Source: Algoriphagus sp. (GTDB lineage Bacteria > Bacteroidota > Bacteroidia > Cytophagales > Cyclobacteriaceae). From it: a stretch of DNA of 64,000 nt. A model generated the notes under the pieces. The model worked only from the letters and a program-made list of their open reading frames with translations. It did no database searches and was not told the DNA's origin. The stretch spans positions 1 to 64,000 of the forward strand of contig JAGXQZ010000049.1 in the NCBI GenBank assembly GCA_018336015.1. Direction: 5' to 3'. Below are positions 41,880 to 51,694 of this stretch, piece after piece (position 1 is the first letter of the stretch; every line of letters begins with the position of its first letter). The translations under genes and the position numbers were made by a program.

Positions 41880-44800
41880 ATGAAAAATTTTACCAGAAAA
41901 ATCTGGGGCTCAGTGTTGTCATTTGCGCTGCTAGTTTCCTTGGGAACTACCATGGCAATAGCCCAGACCACCATCTCCGGTACGGTTACTGATGCAGGAA
42001 CCAAGGAAACACTGGTTGGGGTAAATATCATCGTAAAAGGAAAAGTGATCGGAACCATCACTGACCTTTCGGGAAAATTCACTCTCAATGTCAATCAAGC
42101 TCCACCTTTTACCTTGGTATTTTCCATGGTTGGTTTTAACTCCAAGGAAGTGGAAGTAACTGGTGGAATGTCAAATCTCTCCGTAGAATTGGCAGAATCT
42201 TCAATTATGGGTCAGGAAGTAGTGATTTCAGCTTCTCGAGTAGAAGAAAGCATCATGAAATCACCTGTCTCTGTAGAAAAGATGGACATTATCGCTATCA
42301 GAGAAGTACCTCAAGCAAGTTTCTATGATGCTCTAAACAACATGAAAGGTGTAGAAATGAGCACACAATCACTCACTTTCAAATCGTTTAACACCCGCGG
42401 TTTTAATGCCAACGGTAACGTGCGAACTGTGCAGATGATTGATGGTATGGACAACCAAGCTCCAGGTCTAAACTTCTCTGTGGGTAACATTGTGGGTATT
42501 TCTGAGCTTGATCTAGAAAGCGTTGAATTGCTTCCTGGTGCATCTTCTGCCCTATATGGTCCAAACGCGATCAATGGTATTCTCTTAATGACTTCTAAGA
42601 ATCCATTCCAATATCAGGGTCTTTCTGCGAATGTCAGAACTGGTATTATGAACGAAAGCAGCAGAACCAATCCAAGTACCGGTTTCTATGATTTCAGCGC
42701 TAGATATGCTAAAGCATTTAGCGATAAAGTTGCCTTCAAAGTAAACATGTCCTATTTGAGAGCAGATGACTGGCAGGCAAATGATTTCAGAGATCAGTCT
42801 TTGTTGAATGGTTCTACAATTGCAACAGGATCTCTGGCAACTAACCCTGCATACAATGGTGTGAATATTTACGGGGATGAGACCAATGTCAACATGTTTA
42901 GCATCGCTCAGCAAATGGTGGCAGCAGGAGCTCTTCCAAATGCAGCTTTGGGTGTAATCCCTCAGACTTTCGTTTCTCGTACTGGTTACAGAGAATCTGA
43001 TCTGGCTGATTATGGCACCAAATCATTGAAACTGAATGCTGCATTGCATTGGAGAATCACTGACAGAGTAGAAGCTATTCTTCAAGGAAATTATGGTTTT
43101 GGTACTACGGTTTATACCGGAGCTGACCGTTATTCCATTGCCAACTTTAACATGGGCCAGTACAAAGCAGAATTGAAAGGTACCAACTGGTTTTTGAGAG
43201 CTTACACCACGCAAGAGCGTTCTGGTGATGCATTTGCAGTGGGTATTGCTGCTCAGGGTATCAACGAGGCTTGGAAGCCAAGTACCACCTGGTTCCCTCA
43301 GTATGTCGGAGCCTTTGCTCAAGCTAAGTTACAGGGTGCTAATGATGCTACTGCACACGGAGCAGCAAGGGCATTTGCAGATCAGGGTCGTTTGGTTCCT
43401 GGGACTCCTGCTTTTGAAGCTGCCAAAAATGCAGTTACCTCTAGACCAATCCCTGGAAATGCAAGTGGTGTAGGTGCGCAATTCGTAGATAAAACTAACC
43501 TATATCATTTCGAAGGTTCTTATCAGTTTGCTGATATCAAATGGGCTGATTTCGTAATTGGAGCCAACTACAGAATCTACCAATTGAATTCAGAAAAGAC
43601 CTTATTCGCTACTGATGAGAATGGTGATGAATTCTCCATCAAAGAATATGGTGGATATGCACAAGGCTCCAAGCGCTTGTTTAATGACAAATTTAAATTG
43701 ACAGCCTCTGTTCGTTATGACAAAAATGAAAACTTTGAAGGACAGTGGTCTCCGAGAGTTTCAGGTGTATATTCTGCTGGAAATCACAACTTCAGAGCTT
43801 CTTACCAAACAGGTTTCCGAATCCCAACTACCCAAGACCAATACATTGACTTGGTAACGCCTCAGGCAAGATTAATTGGTGGTTTGCCTTTGTTCAGAGA
43901 CCGATATAACTTCTCTGGAAATCCAGTGTATACCCTGGCGACTGTGACTCAGTTTGGTGGTGCTGTTTTGGCAGCTACACAGCCAAATTCTCCTGTTTAT
44001 CAAGCAAGTATCCAACAAGCCACCCAGTTGGCAATTCAGCAAGCTACTGCAATCGTAACAGCGCAAGTACAGGCGGGACAAATTTTACCTCAAAATGCAC
44101 CTGCTGCAATCGCTGCATTGGTTCCTTCATTGGTTCCTCCAATTGCTGCTCAATTGGTTCCTGCTAATGCTGCAGCTGCCAATAAAGACAAATTGGTCAC
44201 CTATCAACCAACTACCTTCCGTCCTGAAGTGGTTAAATCTTACGAAATCGGTTACAAAGGATTGTTCTCCAACAGATTGTTGATCGACTCTTATGTTTAC
44301 TTCAACCAATTCCAAAACTTTATTGGTGGACAAGTATTGATTCAAGATAGAAACTTCAATCCTCAGAATCCTGCTTCTGCTCTTGGTTTGAATCTATTGT
44401 CTGCAAATACACGAAATGTGTACTCCATGCCGGTCAATAGAACTGAAGTGATCCGCTCTTGGGGTTGGGCTTTGGGTGCTGATTACAAGCTTCCAAAGAA
44501 TTACTCCATTCGTGGTAACGTATCTTACAATACACTTAGCAACTTGGATGAATTGGCTGAAACAGGTTTCCAGCCTTCTTTCAACACTCCTGAATACCGA
44601 TATGTAATCAACTTTGCAAACAGAGAAATTGCCAAAAACCTAGGTTTTGCAGTCTCTTACAGATGGCAGGGTGAATTTGCTTGGCAGTCCTCTTTCGTAG
44701 CTCCAGCAGTTTCTTCACAGCAGCTTTCTGTGATGCCAGCATTCGGTACGTTTGATGCTCAAATGAGCTACAAACTGAAGTCGCTCAAATCCATCGTAAA

Positions 44801-44912
44801 AGTAGGCGGAACAAACCTATTCAACAGCACTGGTTACAGACAAGCTTGGGGTAACCCAACAGTCGGTACCATGTACTTCGTGAGCTTGACCTTTGATGAG
44901 TTCTTGAACTAA
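41880..44912 (+). CDS. TonB-dependent outer-membrane receptor with CarboxypepD-like N-domain
   Basis: A 1010-aa TonB-dependent receptor. A signal peptide (about 1-29) is followed by a carboxypeptidase-regulatory-like domain (TISGTVTDAGTKETLVGVNIIVKG, about 31-115). The plug domain (SPVSVEKMDI, NVRTVQMIDGMDNQAPG, then SVELLPGASSALYGPNAINGIL) and the beta-barrel follow, ending in the aromatic strand MYFVSLTFDEFLN. It imports an unknown ligand across the outer membrane with TonB energy. No SusD partner is adjacent. An Ala/Gln/Pro-rich stretch at about residues 690-772 interrupts the barrel part. Strong terminator downstream. Confidence 0.93.
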   Translation: MKNFTRKIWGSVLSFALLVSLGTTMAIAQTTISGTVTDAGTKETLVGVNIIVKGKVIGTITDLSGKFTLNVNQAPPFTLVFSMVGFNSKEVEVTGGMSNLSVELAESSIMGQEVVISASRVEESIMKSPVSVEKMDIIAIREVPQASFYDALNNMKGVEMSTQSLTFKSFNTRGFNANGNVRTVQMIDGMDNQAPGLNFSVGNIVGISELDLESVELLPGASSALYGPNAINGILLMTSKNPFQYQGLSANVRTGIMNESSRTNPSTGFYDFSARYAKAFSDKVAFKVNMSYLRADDWQANDFRDQSLLNGSTIATGSLATNPAYNGVNIYGDETNVNMFSIAQQMVAAGALPNAALGVIPQTFVSRTGYRESDLADYGTKSLKLNAALHWRITDRVEAILQGNYGFGTTVYTGADRYSIANFNMGQYKAELKGTNWFLRAYTTQERSGDAFAVGIAAQGINEAWKPSTTWFPQYVGAFAQAKLQGANDATAHGAARAFADQGRLVPGTPAFEAAKNAVTSRPIPGNASGVGAQFVDKTNLYHFEGSYQFADIKWADFVIGANYRIYQLNSEKTLFATDENGDEFSIKEYGGYAQGSKRLFNDKFKLTASVRYDKNENFEGQWSPRVSGVYSAGNHNFRASYQTGFRIPTTQDQYIDLVTPQARLIGGLPLFRDRYNFSGNPVYTLATVTQFGGAVLAATQPNSPVYQASIQQATQLAIQQATAIVTAQVQAGQILPQNAPAAIAALVPSLVPPIAAQLVPANAAAANKDKLVTYQPTTFRPEVVKSYEIGYKGLFSNRLLIDSYVYFNQFQNFIGGQVLIQDRNFNPQNPASALGLNLLSANTRNVYSMPVNRTEVIRSWGWALGADYKLPKNYSIRGNVSYNTLSNLDELAETGFQPSFNTPEYRYVINFANREIAKNLGFAVSYRWQGEFAWQSSFVAPAVSSQQLSVMPAFGTFDAQMSYKLKSLKSIVKVGGTNLFNSTGYRQAWGNPTVGTMYFVSLTFDEFLN

Positions 44913-44935
44913 GATCGAGTTCTTCCCATTAACCA

Positions 44936-44969
44936 AAAGAGGCTGTTCAAATGAACAGCCTCTTTTTTA
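44936..44969 (+). terminator. Terminator after the TonB receptor
   Basis: AAGAGGCTGTTC (44937-44948) pairs perfectly with GAACAGCCTCTT (44953-44964) and is followed by TTTT. The 12-bp stem makes it one of the strongest in the window. Confidence 0.92.
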
Positions 44970-45307
44970 TTGGATTTGATTTCATGAATAATATCTAATT
45001 TTTGAACGGCACTTGAATTCCAGACCTAGATCTAGGAAATGGTTATCCAGCATCTCGATTTACATTAATACCCTAGCTTTTTTCAAATCAGCCATCTACC
45101 AAAGCTCTACCTGAATCAGAAAATAGTTTCATTATTGACTACATTTTAAACTAGGTGACTTGACTTCTTTAGTGGGAAGAAATAATTCCTTTACCATAAG
45201 AAATGTATCCTAAAATGAGAAAAGTGAGCAATTCTCAAACAAAGCACCTGATTGTTTTTGATCCATTAAAAATGAATGAAAACTAATTTTTCCTGATGGG
45301 AAGAGCA
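44970..45307. other. Gene-free spacer between convergent genes
   Basis: No ORF of note. It has a 12-base palindrome CCTAGATCTAGG near 45026. Nothing else identified. Confidence 0.5.
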
Positions 45308-45343
45308 AAAAAAACACCTGCTTGACTGACCAAACAGGTGTTT
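45308..45343 (-). terminator. Terminator of the POT transporter gene
   Basis: On the minus strand, AACACCTG and CAGGTGTT form a perfect 8-bp stem around a 14-base loop and are followed by a run of T (A run at 45308-45315). Confidence 0.85.
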
Positions 45344-45363
45344 TGAATATTCTATTAGTTGGA

Positions 45364-46926
45364 TTAATGTACCTCTCCCATCATTTTTCTAAGAATGGGT
45401 TTCAGCAAGAATAAAACTGCTGCTGATCCAATTACGGTATAGACAATCAGCATAAACTGATCAGGCATGGCCGCAAGTCCTTCCTCCGAACCCCCGCTCG
45501 CTTCTCCCGCAATCAATCCAGCAAATAGGTTGCCTAGCGCTACAGAAAGGAACCAGATGCCCATCATCTGACCTCCGTAGCCATTTGGCGCCAATTTGGT
45601 TACCAAGGAAAGCCCAACAGGAGACAAGCTCAACTCTCCAAAGGTGTGGAGCAAATAGGTGATGATCAACCAGCTTGGTGCAGCTAGCTCACCAGAAGCC
45701 GCAATTTTAGTAGCGAAATACATGACAAAAAAACCTAGACCCAACAGCAATAATCCAAAAGTGAATTTGAGCGGTGAGCTTGGTTCGAGGTTTTTCCTTC
45801 CAAGCCACACCCAAAGGGCTGCAAAAAACGGAGCGAAAATGATAATGAACAAGGAATTGATCGACTGAAAATACCCGGTAGGAATATCCCAACCTAAGAT
45901 GGTGCGATCAGTGAATCTTTCTGCAAATAGATTTAGCGTAGAACCGGCCTGTTCAAAACCAGACCAAAACATGGCTGAAAAAATGAACAACACCGCAATA
46001 ACACCCACTTTATTCTTATCAGCTTTCTTAAGTCCTCCAAAAGCAATGACATACCCCAGATAACCAAAGGCTACTACTGCAATGACTGAACCCGATGCTC
46101 CGGCAATAGCTGATGCATTAATTGGAATTACCCCAGTAAACAAAACGGCTATGACAGCAGCCCCAATCAATCCAATCAAGGAAGTAATGGACCGAAGCTT
46201 CTTCTGAGCGGATTTTTCAATTTCTGTCACCACCACTGGTGCCTCACCATAACCATCCAAGGCACCGCCTGTGAGTTTGTACTGAATGAGTCCAAATACC
46301 ATCCCCAGACCTGCCAAACCAAAACCAAGGTGCATATCGTACTCTGCTACCGTCGAACAGGCAATCGGAGCAATAAATCCACCGATATTGATACCCATGT
46401 AGAATATAGAAAAGCCAGCATCTCGCTTGGAACTACCTGCAGGATAGAGCTGACCAACAATGGAACTGATATTAGGCTTAAGTAACCCTGTCCCTAAAAC
46501 AATCAAAATAAGTCCTAGGAAAAAGGAAGTGGTATCTAACGTGCTGAGTGATTCCTTTACTTCTGAGACACCGGTAATCCAAGTTTGAATGCCTGGCAAG
46601 GCCATCATAAAATGTCCTAATGCGATGATGATTCCTCCATACCATACAGACTTTTTCAAACCAAACAGACGGTCAGCTAACCATCCCCCAGGCAAGGCTA
46701 ACAAGTAAACCCCCATGGTATAAAGTCCATACACAGCGCCGGCCGTCTTATCATCAAATCCCAAACCACCGTCCACGATAGCTTTGGTCATAAATAGAAT
46801 CAAAAGGGCACGCATTCCATAATAGCTGAATCGTTCCCACATTTCGGTGAAGAAAAGGGTCATCAAGCCCTTTGGGTGTCCAAAAGCGGTAGGACCGCTG
46901 AATTCTGAGGTTGCTTTATTTTCCAA
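45364..46926 (-). CDS. Proton-dependent oligopeptide (POT/PTR2) transporter
   Basis: A 520-aa major facilitator that imports di- and tripeptides with protons. The ExxERFxYYG signature (EMWERFSYYGMRALLI, residues 29-44) is the peptide-transporter motif. GVYLLALPGGWLADRLFG is the second PTR2 landmark. About 14 membrane helices, with extra helices in the middle as in bacterial POTs. Monocistronic on the minus strand, divergent from pckA. A -7-like TATCATTG (one mismatch) lies about 25 bases upstream of its start. Confidence 0.93.
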   Translation of the reverse strand: MENKATSEFSGPTAFGHPKGLMTLFFTEMWERFSYYGMRALLILFMTKAIVDGGLGFDDKTAGAVYGLYTMGVYLLALPGGWLADRLFGLKKSVWYGGIIIALGHFMMALPGIQTWITGVSEVKESLSTLDTTSFFLGLILIVLGTGLLKPNISSIVGQLYPAGSSKRDAGFSIFYMGINIGGFIAPIACSTVAEYDMHLGFGLAGLGMVFGLIQYKLTGGALDGYGEAPVVVTEIEKSAQKKLRSITSLIGLIGAAVIAVLFTGVIPINASAIAGASGSVIAVVAFGYLGYVIAFGGLKKADKNKVGVIAVLFIFSAMFWSGFEQAGSTLNLFAERFTDRTILGWDIPTGYFQSINSLFIIIFAPFFAALWVWLGRKNLEPSSPLKFTFGLLLLGLGFFVMYFATKIAASGELAAPSWLIITYLLHTFGELSLSPVGLSLVTKLAPNGYGGQMMGIWFLSVALGNLFAGLIAGEASGGSEEGLAAMPDQFMLIVYTVIGSAAVLFLLKPILRKMMGEVH

Positions 46927-47132
46927 TTGAGTGAAAATTTGGGTTTAATTTATTTTACAATGATAAACTTTTTTGTCACTCGATTGCAAAAATGAAACAG
47001 TTGAAAGCCCTCCTTTTACTTCTTAGGCAGCTTCCTTTTTTCTAATTTTTGATACAAAATACTTTCAAAATAGCTTACCAAATAATTTTCTGTATTCTTT
47101 ACGAAATCGATTGAAAAGCTAAAAAACCAACC

Positions 47133-47170
47133 TTTTTTGATTTCTAATTTTGAAAACTTGCTTAATTTTG
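47133..47170 (+). promoter_or_regulatory. Predicted pckA promoter with a second -7-like box
   Basis: TAATTTTG at 47163-47170 matches TAnnTTTG exactly. TTTTTTG at 47133-47139 is 23 bases upstream. A second exact TAATTTTG lies at 47145-47152. The leader before the ATG at 47206 would be about 29 bases from the downstream box. Confidence 0.6.
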
Positions 47171-47205
47171 AGCAGACAATTTTCAGAATATAAACCCAAC
47201 ACTGT

Positions 47206-48810
47206 ATGCAGAACACCGTTCTGGAACCCAAAAATTCTATTCTTTCTTTTCTTGAATCCCGATCAGAACGAAAGATCTTTTTCAACCTTCCCCCTGCTGA
47301 GCTCATTGAGCAGGCATTGGCTCGAAAGGAAGGATGCCTTACTTCCACGGGAGCCTTTATGGCAGATACGGGCAAGTTTACCGGCAGATCTCCAAAAGAT
47401 CGGTACATCGTCAAAGATGAACTTACCTCAACAGCTGTTTGGTGGGGAGAAATCAATATTCCCATTTCCGAAGAGCAGTTTGAAAACCTTTACTTAAAAA
47501 TGAGCCGTCATTTGGAAACAAAGGACCTTTATGTCAGAGATGTTTTTGCAGGTGCTGATGAAGATTACCGGCTAAATATTAAAGTCATTAATACTCTGGC
47601 TTGGCATAATCTATTTTGCTCCAACATGTTCCTAAGGCCTACTGAAAAGGAATTGTCTGATTTCAAACAAGATTTTACGATCATCTGTGCTCCTGATTTT
47701 GAGGCAGATCCGGTTGTTGATGGGGTGAAAAGCCCTAATTTTTCCATTATCAACCTAAGTAGACGAATCATTTTAATAGGTGGTACGGGCTACACCGGAG
47801 AGATGAAAAAGGGTATTTTCTCTGTATTGAATTTTATTTTACCTCATCAAAAAGGTGTTCTTTCCATGCACTGCTCCGCCAATGTGGGTAAAGAAGGTGA
47901 CACAGCTATTTTCTTCGGGCTTTCCGGGACAGGAAAAACCACCCTTTCCGCAGATCCAAACCGTTATTTAATCGGTGATGATGAACACGGCTGGTCGGAG
48001 GATGCTGTTTTTAATTTTGAGGGCGGTTGCTATGCCAAAGTGGTAGATCTTTCCCGAGAAAAGGAGCCTGAGATCTTTGACGCGATCAAGTTTGGGGCCG
48101 TTGTAGAAAATACCAGATTCATACCCGGAACTAGAGAGGTTGACTATGCCAATACTGAAGTAACAGAAAATACAAGGACGGCCTACCCTATTCATCACAT
48201 TGCTAATTCCCTCGAACCCTCAATTGGAAGTGCTCCCAAGAACATTTTCTTTTTAACGGCTGATGCGTTTGGTGTGATTCCCCCCATCTCCAGACTGAAT
48301 AAAAGTCAAGCCATGTATCATTTCATTTCTGGCTATACTGCAAAGGTGGCAGGAACAGAAATGGGAATTACTGAACCCAAATTGACCTTCTCAGCATGTT
48401 TTGGGGCGGCTTTTCTACCGCTACACCCTACCGTATACGCTAGCCTTTTCGGTGAAAAAATGGAGAAAAACGAAGTAAATGTATGGCTGATCAATACCGG
48501 ATGGACTGGTGGTCCCTATGGAGTAGGTTCTAGAATGAAACTTGCCTATACCCGAGCGATGATTTCGGCTGCATTAGAAGGGAAACTGGATTTTGCGCCC
48601 ATGCATACTGATCCTATTTTTGGTTTTCAAGTTCCAAAGATTTGCCCAAATGTGCCAGCAGACATTCTTAGTCCAAGGAACACTTGGTCGGATCCTGAGG
48701 CCTATGACATTCATGCAAAGAAATTAGCGCAGGCGTTTGTCTCAAATTTTAGTAAGTATGAGAATTTTGCATCCAAGGAAATTTTAGAAGGGGCGCCTAT
48801 AGTGGCCTAG
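47206..48810 (+). CDS. pckA: Phosphoenolpyruvate carboxykinase (ATP)
   Basis: Converts oxaloacetate and ATP to phosphoenolpyruvate and CO2, the gluconeogenic entry from the TCA cycle. The kinase-1a P-loop FFGLSGTGKTTLSAD lies at residues 236-250 (GLSGTGKT 238-245), with FTGRSPKDR (58-66) binding oxaloacetate and NFEGGCYAK. 534 aa, normal for ATP-dependent PckA. Monocistronic with its own promoter; no obvious terminator follows. Confidence 0.96.
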   Translation: MQNTVLEPKNSILSFLESRSERKIFFNLPPAELIEQALARKEGCLTSTGAFMADTGKFTGRSPKDRYIVKDELTSTAVWWGEINIPISEEQFENLYLKMSRHLETKDLYVRDVFAGADEDYRLNIKVINTLAWHNLFCSNMFLRPTEKELSDFKQDFTIICAPDFEADPVVDGVKSPNFSIINLSRRIILIGGTGYTGEMKKGIFSVLNFILPHQKGVLSMHCSANVGKEGDTAIFFGLSGTGKTTLSADPNRYLIGDDEHGWSEDAVFNFEGGCYAKVVDLSREKEPEIFDAIKFGAVVENTRFIPGTREVDYANTEVTENTRTAYPIHHIANSLEPSIGSAPKNIFFLTADAFGVIPPISRLNKSQAMYHFISGYTAKVAGTEMGITEPKLTFSACFGAAFLPLHPTVYASLFGEKMEKNEVNVWLINTGWTGGPYGVGSRMKLAYTRAMISAALEGKLDFAPMHTDPIFGFQVPKICPNVPADILSPRNTWSDPEAYDIHAKKLAQAFVSNFSKYENFASKEILEGAPIVA

Positions 48811-48867
48811 GATTAGAGATTTCTTTTCCTTTTCTACTAAATGTCTCAGAAAAACCGGATCAACTTC

Positions 48868-48875
48868 TATTTTTG
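48868..48875 (+). promoter_or_regulatory. Predicted -7 box for the cyclophilin gene
   Basis: TATTTTTG is an exact TAnnTTTG match, 45 bases before the ATG at 48921. No good -33 TTTG is seen, so confidence is limited. Confidence 0.4.
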
Positions 48876-48920
48876 CGCAGCATTAGAATGAAAATTAACA
48901 AAGCCTGAATTTTATTGAAT

Positions 48921-49358
48921 ATGAAAACAGCGGAAATTATTACCGAAAAAGGTACCATGAAGGTGGAGTTTTACGAGAAAGATGCCCCAGGCACCGTTCA
49001 AAACTTCGTAGATCTTGCCAACAAAGGATTTTATGATGGATTAACTTTTCACAGGGTAATTCCAAATTTTGTCATCCAGGGAGGTTGTCCTATTGGAAAC
49101 GGCACCGGAGGACCTGGTTACAAAATCAAATGCGAACTCGATGGAGGTAATCAATACCATGACAGAGGTGTGCTTTCCATGGCCCATGCGGGAAGAAATA
49201 CTGGAGGTTCACAATTCTTCATCTGTCATAGTAGAACAAATACGGCTCACCTTGACAGAAACCATACCTGTTTTGGAAAGGTAGTGGAAGGTTTGGAGGT
49301 CATCGATGCCATTCGAGCAGGTGATAAAATTGAAAAGATTGTCATTCACGAAGCATAA
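48921..49358 (+). CDS. Cyclophilin-type peptidyl-prolyl isomerase
   Basis: A 145-aa single-domain cyclophilin that catalyses proline isomerisation. Landmarks are [18 protein letters not shown] (about 37-54; F and R of the active site), [18 protein letters not shown] and [12 protein letters not shown]. No signal peptide, so it is cytoplasmic. The ATG at 48921 is chosen over an in-frame TTG six bases upstream. It ends at a strong terminator shared with the convergent ceramidase gene. Confidence 0.94.
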   Translation: MKTAEIITEKGTMKVEFYEKDAPGTVQNFVDLANKGFYDGLTFHRVIPNFVIQGGCPIGNGTGGPGYKIKCELDGGNQYHDRGVLSMAHAGRNTGGSQFFICHSRTNTAHLDRNHTCFGKVVEGLEVIDAIRAGDKIEKIVIHEA

Positions 49359-49359
49359 A

Positions 49360-49388
49360 AAAATCCCCTCGAAATGAGGGGATTTTTG
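49360..49388. terminator. Bidirectional terminator between cyclophilin and ceramidase-like genes
   Basis: AAATCCCCTC (49361-49370) pairs with GAGGGGATTT (49376-49385) around GAAAT. An A run on the left and T run on the right make it work on both strands. Confidence 0.88.
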
Positions 49389-49406
49389 CTTTTAGACTAA
49401 CTGCTT

Positions 49407-50978
49407 TTACTTCTTTTTTCCACTTTCAAGCTCGCTCAAAATCTGCAAAACCTCTGAGTGAACTTTTGGTGCTGTTTCCGGCCCTAGAGAATTGATCTCG
49501 CCATAAGGTCGATCTTTGTAATCATAGGTAAAAGGAGGCTTTACATCCCATTGGCTTTTGGGCACGATGTAACCGATCATGTCATTGGACATCCCCGCAA
49601 AAAACTTAAACTGCCCCGGAATCTTTGTCTGCAAGGCAGGTACCTCTATTGCATCTATTCCAAAATCTGCTCCATCAGGTGATTCCACTCCGCCATGAAG
49701 AATTTCTGGATAGAGTTCACCGGGTACATGGACAAACGAGGCAGGCCCAAGGGTCCATGCAGCTACCTCAGATCTGATTTTTTTCCAACCAATAAATCCT
49801 CTATCAAAAATTCCTAAAAAAGCCGCCAACTGAAACAATCCATTATCCATTTGCAAGGCTATCGATTTAGCCCTGAGACCAAGGTTAAGACTGGAGTAAG
49901 TAATCAAGCTGGTGTCCTGAAGAGTTTCCAGGGTTGCTTTTGCCAAAGCTTTTCCCTGAGCCTGGATTTTTTCAGGAGATTGCTTCTGGATTTTTTCCAA
50001 AGTAAAAGGATCTTCCACGACCATATCCGGAAAGGTGGTCATCAATCCGCCTACAGCTCCATTCAAAAAAATAGCCACTCCTCCTACTCCATCAATTTTT
50101 ACAGAGTCATTTACTTGTATACCCTCTTCAACCATGTTCCTCCAAGGGTCCGGAAAATCAGAACTCAATTGGATATTTTGGGACCAAAGCGTCTCGGGAT
50201 GATTTCCCCAGTTCATAAGGGTCCCAAGTGTCTGACCGCTTTCGGCATCCAAAACCTGCATGAGTTTCAGAGACGCATCAAAAACCAGAGGAGGTCGAGT
50301 ATCCCCTACCAATGGCTTGAGTTTTTCCTTTTCTTCGGCAAATCGGAATTTGGCAGGCCTTCTGGAAGCATCTGCTTCACTCACTGCCTGCTGGATACCC
50401 TTCAATACTTGATTGAGATAATCGGGATTCACTCCTCTGGAATAGTCAGATGGTCCCCACATGCCCATCAAATCAGGAGAGGAGTGCACGTGTGTACTAG
50501 CAATAATCACATAATCCAAGTCAGGATTACTTTCCTGAATCAATTTTCTACTTGCAATGACTTCATCATTCCCAAAGCCGATCATATCAATCACACACAA
50601 GGCAATCTTGAGTTCGCCTGATTCCAATACCATGGCTCTGGCCCAAAGTGGATCCAATACCGATTGTGCTGGCCTGGAATTATGAAATCCGGCTAGCCAA
50701 ATGGCATCAAACTGACCATTACCATTGCTGTCTTCATAGGTATCTCCTTTTTCGGGATTATACCTTGAATCTCCGTCCACATCGGTCCATGTTTCGAACT
50801 GCTTTGGAGTTATATCTACTTTGGCAAAGCCTGCATTCACGATGCCTGCTTCAGCGCTCAAATTTAAGTTGACATCGTACCCGCTATGGCGATCGCGAAA
50901 TTGATAAGCTCCAAAGCCAATCAATCCTATCAAAAGGGCAGTCAGTGTGACAAAGGTGATTTTGAGTATTTTTTTCAT
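49407..50978 (-). CDS. Neutral/alkaline ceramidase-like hydrolase (N-terminal domain protein)
   Basis: A 523-aa membrane-anchored or exported protein (N-terminal helix at about 5-25). It has the neutral/alkaline non-lysosomal ceramidase N-domain: AGFAKVDITPKQ, then the zinc-binding THVHSSPDLMG (His-x-His) and MNWGNHPETLW (His). It probably hydrolyses an amide or ester outside the cytoplasm; Bacteroidota make sphingolipids, but ceramide as substrate is not shown. It has an unusual Asp/Asn/Gly-rich insert (DVDGDSRYNPEKGD, EDSNGNGQFD) near residues 67-92, which looks like two EF-hand-type calcium loops. Confidence 0.85.
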   Translation of the reverse strand: MKKILKITFVTLTALLIGLIGFGAYQFRDRHSGYDVNLNLSAEAGIVNAGFAKVDITPKQFETWTDVDGDSRYNPEKGDTYEDSNGNGQFDAIWLAGFHNSRPAQSVLDPLWARAMVLESGELKIALCVIDMIGFGNDEVIASRKLIQESNPDLDYVIIASTHVHSSPDLMGMWGPSDYSRGVNPDYLNQVLKGIQQAVSEADASRRPAKFRFAEEKEKLKPLVGDTRPPLVFDASLKLMQVLDAESGQTLGTLMNWGNHPETLWSQNIQLSSDFPDPWRNMVEEGIQVNDSVKIDGVGGVAIFLNGAVGGLMTTFPDMVVEDPFTLEKIQKQSPEKIQAQGKALAKATLETLQDTSLITYSSLNLGLRAKSIALQMDNGLFQLAAFLGIFDRGFIGWKKIRSEVAAWTLGPASFVHVPGELYPEILHGGVESPDGADFGIDAIEVPALQTKIPGQFKFFAGMSNDMIGYIVPKSQWDVKPPFTYDYKDRPYGEINSLGPETAPKVHSEVLQILSELESGKKK

Positions 50979-51090
50979 GGGTGAAAGGTTCTGAAAGTCA
51001 TTCTAAACTACTAAAAGTTTGACTTCCTCGGCAGCCAGATTCTAATTCTGGAATGATAATTGAAAATCAGCTTTTCCAACTAACATCACG

Positions 51091-51687
51091 ATGCAAAAAA
51101 GTCTGGTTATTTTCTTTATTTGTTTTCTTTTAAATGGTATTCAAGTAAACGCCCAACGCTATGGTACTGCACTAGGTCTTAGGTTGGGAAATTCGGATAT
51201 CAACCGAACCGTAGGTTTAAGTCTACAGCAACGAGTGATGGAAAGGGTAACCATAGAAGGAATCCTGCAGACCGACTTTAGCCGCAATACCACGCTATCT
51301 GTTTTGGCACAAAAGCATCACCCAATCATTTCTAAGCGATTCAATTACTACTATGGAGGAGGATTGTCCTTTGGAAATGAGGAAAGCTTTGTTAAGAACC
51401 CAGCTACCAAGGAAATCATCCATACCTATGGAAACGCAACCACGGGAGTTGACTTGATCGCAGGGGTGGAAATGACGCTTGCCAATGCCGTGATTTCGCT
51501 TGATTATAAGCCCAACATCAATTTAGTCGGAAGAGAGGAATTTTACCGGGGACAAGTTGGACTTTCGGTTCGCACAGTCTTGGTGAAAAGCAAAGAACAA
51601 AAGAAAAAGCAACGACAGCGACAGAAAGCGAAGAGAGAAAAAGCTCAAGCTCCCAAAAGGTCATTTTCAGAACTGTTCAACAAGTAA
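51091..51687 (+). CDS. Hypothetical exported protein with basic C-terminus
   Basis: A 198-aa protein with a signal peptide (MQKSLVIFFICFLLNGIQVNAQ). The middle is built of alternating beta-type stretches (RYGTALGLRLGNSDI, RFNYYYGGGLSFGNE, TYGNATTGVDLIAGVEMTLANAVISLDYKPN) that look like a small outer-membrane beta-barrel. The last 36 residues are strongly basic (KKKQRQRQKAKREKAQ), which is odd for an outer-membrane barrel. No family recognised. Convergent with the methyltransferase gene, 7 bases apart. Confidence 0.7.
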   Translation: MQKSLVIFFICFLLNGIQVNAQRYGTALGLRLGNSDINRTVGLSLQQRVMERVTIEGILQTDFSRNTTLSVLAQKHHPIISKRFNYYYGGGLSFGNEESFVKNPATKEIIHTYGNATTGVDLIAGVEMTLANAVISLDYKPNINLVGREEFYRGQVGLSVRTVLVKSKEQKKKQRQRQKAKREKAQAPKRSFSELFNK

Positions 51688-51694
51688 TTTGGGG

